Shown one piece after another: positions 8,582 to 12,117 of a DNA stretch of 12,117 nt. A model generated the notes under the pieces. That model saw only the letters and a list, made by a program, of their open reading frames with translations. It was not told the origin of the DNA and did no database searches. The stretch is from an uncultured Massilia sp. GTDB lineage: Bacteria; Pseudomonadota; Gammaproteobacteria; Burkholderiales; Burkholderiaceae. The stretch covers positions 1-12,117 of the forward strand of contig CAMPHU010000144.1 of the NCBI GenBank assembly GCA_946886065.1, in the 5' to 3' direction. How positions within the stretch are numbered: position 1 is the stretch's first letter; the number at the start of each line of letters is the position of its first letter. The translations under genes and the position numbers were made by a program.

Positions 8582-9761
8582 GGCTGGGCTCCGGTGCTTC
8601 GCGCGCCCAGAACAGGGCGCGCTGGATGATGATCGGGCCGAAGACTTCGAGCAGCATGGTCACCCCGGCCATCGCCCGCAGTTCCTCCACCACCGTCACG
8701 CCCGCATGGCGCGCGTGCTCGAGCAGCAGGATCACGAACACCGACAGCGGTGCCAGGCCCAGGCCCGTGAGCGCCCCCTTGCGCCAGGAGATGCCGGACA
8801 GGTGCGCGAACGCGGTCACGCCGACGGTCTTGGTGAGCATGCGCACCAGCACCACGGCCACGGCGAGCGTGCTGCCTTCCATCACGGTGCGCCAGTTCAG
8901 GGTCGAGGCGGCGTACAGGAACAGCAGCACGGTCAGGAGTTCGCCCAGCGGGCCGAAGTTGCGCTGCGCCTGGCTGAAGGCGATGCGGCGGTGGCGCGCA
9001 GCCAGGCCGAAGGCCAGCGAGGCGACCACCGGCGACAGGGAGGCCACATCGCAGATCGCGACGACCAGCACCACCGTCAGCGCGAAGGCCACGGTGGCAT
9101 CGTGGCCCGGATTGCGGATGGCGCGCAGCAGGGCCGGCACGGCGATGCCGAACAGCGCGCCCAGCAGGATCGAGCCGGCCAGCATCACGGTACTCTGCCA
9201 CAGGGCTTCCGGCACCGCTTCGTAGGTGCGGAAGATCCAGTAGCCGACGATGGCGTTGAAGGCGAACACCGCCAGCACGCAGTTCTGGGCCGACAGGTGC
9301 AGCACGCGCTCCGTCATCTGGCCCGAGCTGCGCTGCTCGTTGACGATGCGCACCACGGTGGCGGGCGAAGTGCCCATCGCCAGCGCAGCCATCATCAAGG
9401 CCGTCATCTCGGCGCTGCCGAAGGCGATGGCGACCAGGTAGACGGCCATGAAGGTCAGGCCGGCTTCGGCCAGCCCGGCCACGCCGACCCAGGGATTGAT
9501 GCGCAGCCAGCGCAGGTTGATGCGGTAGCCGAGTTCGAACAGGACCAGGCCGAAGGCGATGTCCGCCAGCAGCGAGATGGCGCCGGCATCCGGCGCCGGC
9601 AGCACGCCGATCTGCGGTTGGGCCAGCGCGAAGCCGACCAGGCCATAGAAGCTGATGCGCGGCAGGCCGGTCCAGCGCTGCCCGAATTCGCCGGCCAGCC
9701 AGGCGAGCGCCATGGCGAGCGGCCACGCAAGACTTGTCAACACGGACAGCAGGTCAGGCAT
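8571..9761 (-). CDS. CPA2-like cation:proton antiporter, atypical
   Basis: An integral membrane protein of 396 residues with about 11-12 hydrophobic segments in the Na+/H+ exchanger fold. It ends soon after the last segment, with no RCK/TrkA-N domain. Landmarks, numbered from the ATG at 9761: [13 protein letters not shown] (71-83), [14 protein letters not shown] (129-142), [13 protein letters not shown] (157-169), [16 protein letters not shown] (241-256), [12 protein letters not shown] (279-290) and Lys311 in RMLTKTVG. The usual ion-binding Asn-Asp pair reads Asn160-Cys161, so proton-coupled transport by the standard mechanism is doubtful. Another in-frame ATG lies at 9767, but GGGGG directly abuts it and stands 6 bases before the ATG at 9761, so the latter is preferred. 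The gene overlaps the ligase gene downstream by 11 bases. Confidence 0.88.
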   Translation of the reverse strand: MPDLLSVLTSLAWPLAMALAWLAGEFGQRWTGLPRISFYGLVGFALAQPQIGVLPAPDAGAISLLADIAFGLVLFELGYRINLRWLRINPWVGVAGLAEAGLTFMAVYLVAIAFGSAEMTALMMAALAMGTSPATVVRIVNEQRSSGQMTERVLHLSAQNCVLAVFAFNAIVGYWIFRTYEAVPEALWQSTVMLAGSILLGALFGIAVPALLRAIRNPGHDATVAFALTVVLVVAICDVASLSPVVASLAFGLAARHRRIAFSQAQRNFGPLGELLTVLLFLYAASTLNWRTVMEGSTLAVAVVLVRMLTKTVGVTAFAHLSGISWRKGALTGLGLAPLSVFVILLLEHARHAGVTVVEELRAMAGVTMLLEVFGPIIIQRALFWAREAPEPSHAA

Positions 9762-9790
9762 TGGCATCCCCCGGAAAAGGTTTTGCCAAT
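9760..9790 (-). promoter_or_regulatory. Inverted repeat covering the antiporter start and ribosome site
   Basis: On the coding (minus) strand, ATTGGCA (9790-9784) pairs with TGCCAAT (9766-9760), a perfect 7-bp stem with a 17-base loop. The loop holds the GGGGG ribosome site and the right arm holds most of both candidate start codons. It could be a translation-limiting hairpin or a protein operator. The short stem leaves chance open. Confidence 0.35.
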
Positions 9791-9832
9791 TTTACAAGGA
9801 AGCCCGCGCGCACGATTGCGCGTAGGATTGGT

Positions 9833-9856
9833 CTTATTTGCTCACTTATTTGCTCA
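9833..9856. repeat. 12-base tandem duplication at the VWA stop codon
   Basis: CTTATTTGCTCA occurs twice without a gap (9833-9844 and 9845-9856). The copy nearer the VWA gene encodes its last Ser-Lys and TAA stop; the other lies just after the stop. This looks like a recent slippage duplication that left the protein end unchanged. Confidence 0.85.
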
Positions 9857-11015
9857 GTAAGCGCATGGCCCGTTCCAGTCCTTCGAGGGTGATCGGGAAC
9901 ATGCGGTTGTTCATGATCTGGCGGATCACGGCGATCGACTGGCGGTACTGCCACAGGTTCTCCGGCTCGGGGTTCAGCCAGGCGAACTTGGGGAAGGCAT
10001 TGGTGAAGCGCGCCAGCCAGGCCGCACCGGCTTCCTCGTTGTTGTACTCGACCGAACCGCCCGGCGCCAGCACCTCGTAGGGGCTCATGGTGGCGTCGCC
10101 GACGAAGATCACGCGGGTGTCGGACGGATACTTGCGCAGCACGTCCCAGGTCGGGAAGCGCTCGCTGTGGCGGCGCCGGTTGTTCTTCCACAGGTAGTCG
10201 TAAACGCAGTTGTGGAAGTAATAGAACTCCATGTTCTTGAATTCGTTCTTCGACGCCGAGAACAACTCCTCGACACGCTCGATGTGGTCGTCCATCGAGC
10301 CGCCCACATCCAGCAGCATCACCACCTTGATGCGGTTCTTGCGCTCGGGCTGCATGCGGATGTCGAGGTAGCCGGCATTGCTGGCGGTGGCGCGGATGGT
10401 GTCGTCCAGCGCCAGTTCGTCGGCCGCCCCGGTGCGCGCGAAGCGCCGCAGGCGCCGCAGGGCCACCTTGATGTTGCGCGTGCCGAGCTCGCGCTCGCCG
10501 TCGTAGTCGCGGTAGCTGCGCTGTTCCCAGACCTTCACGGCCGTGCGGTTGCGGCCCTGGCCGCCGATGCGGATGCCTTCCGGATTGGTGCCGCCGTTGC
10601 CGAAGGGCGAAGTGCCGCCGGTGCCGATCCACTTGTTGCCGCCTTCGTGGCGGCCCTTTTGTTCCTTCAGCAGTTCTTCCAGGCGCTGCTGCAGCTTGTC
10701 GTAGCCGAGCTTTTCCAGCTGGGCCTTCTGCTCGGGCGTCAGCTCGCGCTCGAAGCGCTTGAGCAGCCAGTCGAGCGGAATCTCGGCCTTCTCGTCGAAC
10801 ACCGCGTTCACGCCCTTGAAATACGCCCCGAAGGCACGGTCGAACTTGTCGAAATGGGCCTCGTCCTTCACCAGGGTCAGGCGCGAGAGGTAGTAGAACT
10901 CGTCGAGCGAAGGCGCGATGACCTGCTCCTGCATGGCTTCCAGCAGGGTCAGGAACTCCTTGATCGTCACCGGCACCTTGGCGTCGCGCAGGGCGTAAAA
11001 GAAATCGATCAGCAT
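9846..11015 (-). CDS. CoxE-like von Willebrand factor A domain protein
   Basis: A 389-residue soluble protein of the VWA/CoxE family, which works with MoxR-type AAA+ ATPases as metal-dependent chaperones for assembly or insertion into target complexes. The N-terminal helical part (MLIDFFYALRDAKVPVTIKEFL, then a Lys/Glu-rich stretch at about 94-120) is followed by a Gly-rich linker (125-155). The VWA domain begins near 228, with the MIDAS motif VVMLLDVGGSMDD (Asp236, Ser240; DxGxS variant) and VIFVGDATMSPYE (Asp307). The C-terminal PENLWQYRQS...MFPITLEGLERAM is typical of this subgroup. The ATG follows the GNAT stop after 4 bases with no strong ribosome site, which suggests translational coupling. 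The client protein is not encoded in the window. Confidence 0.92.
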   Translation of the reverse strand: MLIDFFYALRDAKVPVTIKEFLTLLEAMQEQVIAPSLDEFYYLSRLTLVKDEAHFDKFDRAFGAYFKGVNAVFDEKAEIPLDWLLKRFERELTPEQKAQLEKLGYDKLQQRLEELLKEQKGRHEGGNKWIGTGGTSPFGNGGTNPEGIRIGGQGRNRTAVKVWEQRSYRDYDGERELGTRNIKVALRRLRRFARTGAADELALDDTIRATASNAGYLDIRMQPERKNRIKVVMLLDVGGSMDDHIERVEELFSASKNEFKNMEFYYFHNCVYDYLWKNNRRRHSERFPTWDVLRKYPSDTRVIFVGDATMSPYEVLAPGGSVEYNNEEAGAAWLARFTNAFPKFAWLNPEPENLWQYRQSIAVIRQIMNNRMFPITLEGLERAMRLLSK

Positions 11016-11019
11016 GGAC

Positions 11020-11616
11020 TCAGTGGGCTTCCCTGGCGTGGCGGGCCAGCCTCTCGTGCAGGTAGGACTTGATCGCGGGCCATTCGGCGCGCACGACGCT
11101 GTACATGACGGTGTCGCGCACCGTGCCGTCGCGCCGCATGTGGTGGTGGCGCAGCACGCCGTCCTTCTTGGCGCCCAGGCGCTCGATGGCGGCTTGCGAG
11201 GCGAAGTTCTCGCAGTCGGTGCGCCAGCCCACCACGCCGCAGCCCAGGGAGTCGAAGGCGTGCGACATCAGCAGCAGCTTGCAGCTGGTATTGACGTGGG
11301 TGCGCTGCACCCGCTTGGCGTACCAGGTGTAGCCGATCTCGACCCGGCCGATGTCCGGCACGATGTCGTGGTAGCTGGTGGTGCCCAGCACCGTGCCCGA
11401 TGCGGCGTCGATGACGGCGAAGGCCAGGCGGTTGCGCGTGTCGAGCGCGGTGGCGATGTACTGCTCGGTGTCGTGCGGTTCCGGCACGCTGGTGACGCGC
11501 AGCTTCCACAGTTCGCCGTCGCCGGCGGCGGCGCGCAGCCCCACGGCATGGTGCATCGCCAGCGGCTCCAGGCGGATGCCGTTGAATTCCAGGGTGACGG
11601 GCGCAACCCGGATCAT
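11020..11616 (-). CDS. GNAT-family N-acetyltransferase (RimJ/RimL-like)
   Basis: A 198-residue acetyltransferase of the Acetyltransf_3 type, using acetyl-CoA to acetylate an amino group of a protein or small molecule. Visible parts are TLEFNGIRLEPLAMHHAVGL (8-27), LAFAVIDAASGTVLGTTSY (64-82), RVEIGYTWYAKRVQRTHVN (91-109) before the CoA-binding helix CKLLLMSHAFDSLG (112-125), and WRTDCENFASQAAIERLGAKKDG (131-153), the hallmark C-terminal segment of RimJ-like members. The last part runs HMRRDGTVRDTVMYSVVRAEWP. The start ATG shares bases with the moxR stop (ATGA, 11613-11616). The gene is thus embedded between ATPase and VWA genes, so its product may act on the same target or on one of them. The substrate is not inferable. 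Confidence 0.92.
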   Translation of the reverse strand: MIRVAPVTLEFNGIRLEPLAMHHAVGLRAAAGDGELWKLRVTSVPEPHDTEQYIATALDTRNRLAFAVIDAASGTVLGTTSYHDIVPDIGRVEIGYTWYAKRVQRTHVNTSCKLLLMSHAFDSLGCGVVGWRTDCENFASQAAIERLGAKKDGVLRHHHMRRDGTVRDTVMYSVVRAEWPAIKSYLHERLARHAREAH

Positions 11617-12117
11617 CGGTTGGTCCTCGACATGTACACCAGGCGCTCGAACAGGTGCACGTCCTGCTCGTTCTTGAGCAGGGCGCCGGCCAGCGGCGGC
11701 ACCACGCTTTTACCGTCCTGGCTGCGCAGGGCATCAAGCGGGATGTCCTCGGCCAGCAGCAGCTTGAGCCAGTCGAGGAATTCCGAGGTCGACGGCTTCT
11801 TCTTGATGCCGGCGACCTCGCGCAGCTCGTAGAAGCTCTGCAGCGCGGCCGCCAGCAGGTCCTGCTTGAGCGTCGGGAAGTGAACCTTGACGATGTCGGC
11901 CATCGTCTCGCGGTCCGGGAATTTGATGTAGTGGAAGAAGCAGCGGCGCAGGAAAGCGTCCGGCAGTTCCTTCTCGTTGTTGGAGGTGATGATCACCAGC
12001 GGGCGGTGCCTGGCCACGACCATCTCGCGCGTCTCGTAGACGTAGAACTCCATGCGGTCCAGTTCGCGCAGCAGGTCGTTCGGGAACTCGATGTCGGCCT
12101 TGTCGATCTCGTCGATC
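11613..12117 (-). CDS. MoxR-type AAA+ ATPase, 5' part missing
   Basis: The last 167 residues of a MoxR-type AAA+ ATPase; the Walker A region lies beyond the window edge. The visible part opens inside Walker B (IDEIDKADIEFPNDLLRELDRMEFYV), then sensor 1 (PLVIITSNNEKELPDAFLRRC) with the arginine-finger region (LRRCFFHYIKFP). After this come the alpha-helical lid and a C-terminal helical tail ending in LVYMSRTNR. Family members use ATP hydrolysis to remodel or load cofactors into targets, together with VWA proteins; the CoxE-like gene two positions downstream is the expected partner. The stop overlaps the GNAT start by 4 bases, giving a tight operon. An internal ATG at 12053 is not the real start, because the frame continues with conserved sequence to the window edge. 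Confidence 0.93.
   Translation of the reverse strand, partial: IDEIDKADIEFPNDLLRELDRMEFYVYETREMVVARHRPLVIITSNNEKELPDAFLRRCFFHYIKFPDRETMADIVKVHFPTLKQDLLAAALQSFYELREVAGIKKKPSTSEFLDWLKLLLAEDIPLDALRSQDGKSVVPPLAGALLKNEQDVHLFERLVYMSRTNR

Noticed and set aside
9807..9822. CGCGCA-CGAT-TGCGCG hairpin after the VWA gene as a terminator
   Set aside because: Only 6 bp with no T-run on either strand; too weak to call a terminator.
8409..9860. 483-codon plus-strand open frame opposite the ligase and antiporter genes
   Set aside because: Gln/His/Arg/Gly-rich shadow of the two recognised genes; the minus-strand membrane segments and motifs are decisive.

Overview
The window looks like chromosomal DNA of a GC-rich betaproteobacterium. 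Protein wording (for example the ParC core [20 protein letters not shown]), dense GC-ending codons, an E. coli-type LexA box and a classical Fur box suggest the Burkholderiales, most likely an Oxalobacteraceae member near Massilia/Telluria. The taxon is an inference from recall of family sequences. No tRNA, rRNA, insertion sequence, prophage or CRISPR array is visible. Coding density is high and no gene-free stretch exceeds 300 bases.

Left part (1-3382, minus strand): the two subunits of DNA topoisomerase IV. parE is complete. parC lies downstream and is cut by the window edge. The 156-base gap between them holds two facing copies of a REP-like palindrome.

Middle part (3469-5997, plus strand): a divergent gene for a protein built from two degenerate response-regulator receiver domains. 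Next comes a class I glutamine amidotransferase-like hydrolase (peptidase C26) preceded by a near-consensus LexA box that overlaps the previous stop codon. Last is a 112-residue protein of unknown function behind a perfect 17-bp Fur palindrome. Two different stress regulons (SOS and iron) therefore appear within about 1.2 kb.

Right-middle part (6031-7476): an ArsR-type repressor gene is divergent from a two-gene operon encoding NIPSNAP-like and ABM-like ferredoxin-fold proteins. A 24-bp inverted repeat overlaps the repressor's own start codon and is the likely shared operator. The regulator's C-terminal half contains an internally duplicated Cys/His-bearing unit.

Right part (7451-12117, minus strand): two likely operons. 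The upstream one is moxR-type AAA+ ATPase (5' end outside the window), a GNAT acetyltransferase and a CoxE-like VWA protein, joined by a 4-base overlap and a 4-base gap. The downstream one is a CPA2-like membrane antiporter and a YbdK-type carboxylate-amine ligase, overlapping by 11 bases. The antiporter lacks the usual acidic residue after the conserved Asn.

The strongest candidates for something not yet described are the SOS-box-linked C26 hydrolase, the Fur-box-linked small protein, the double pseudo-receiver protein next to parE, and the ArsR regulator with its duplicated sensor-like half.
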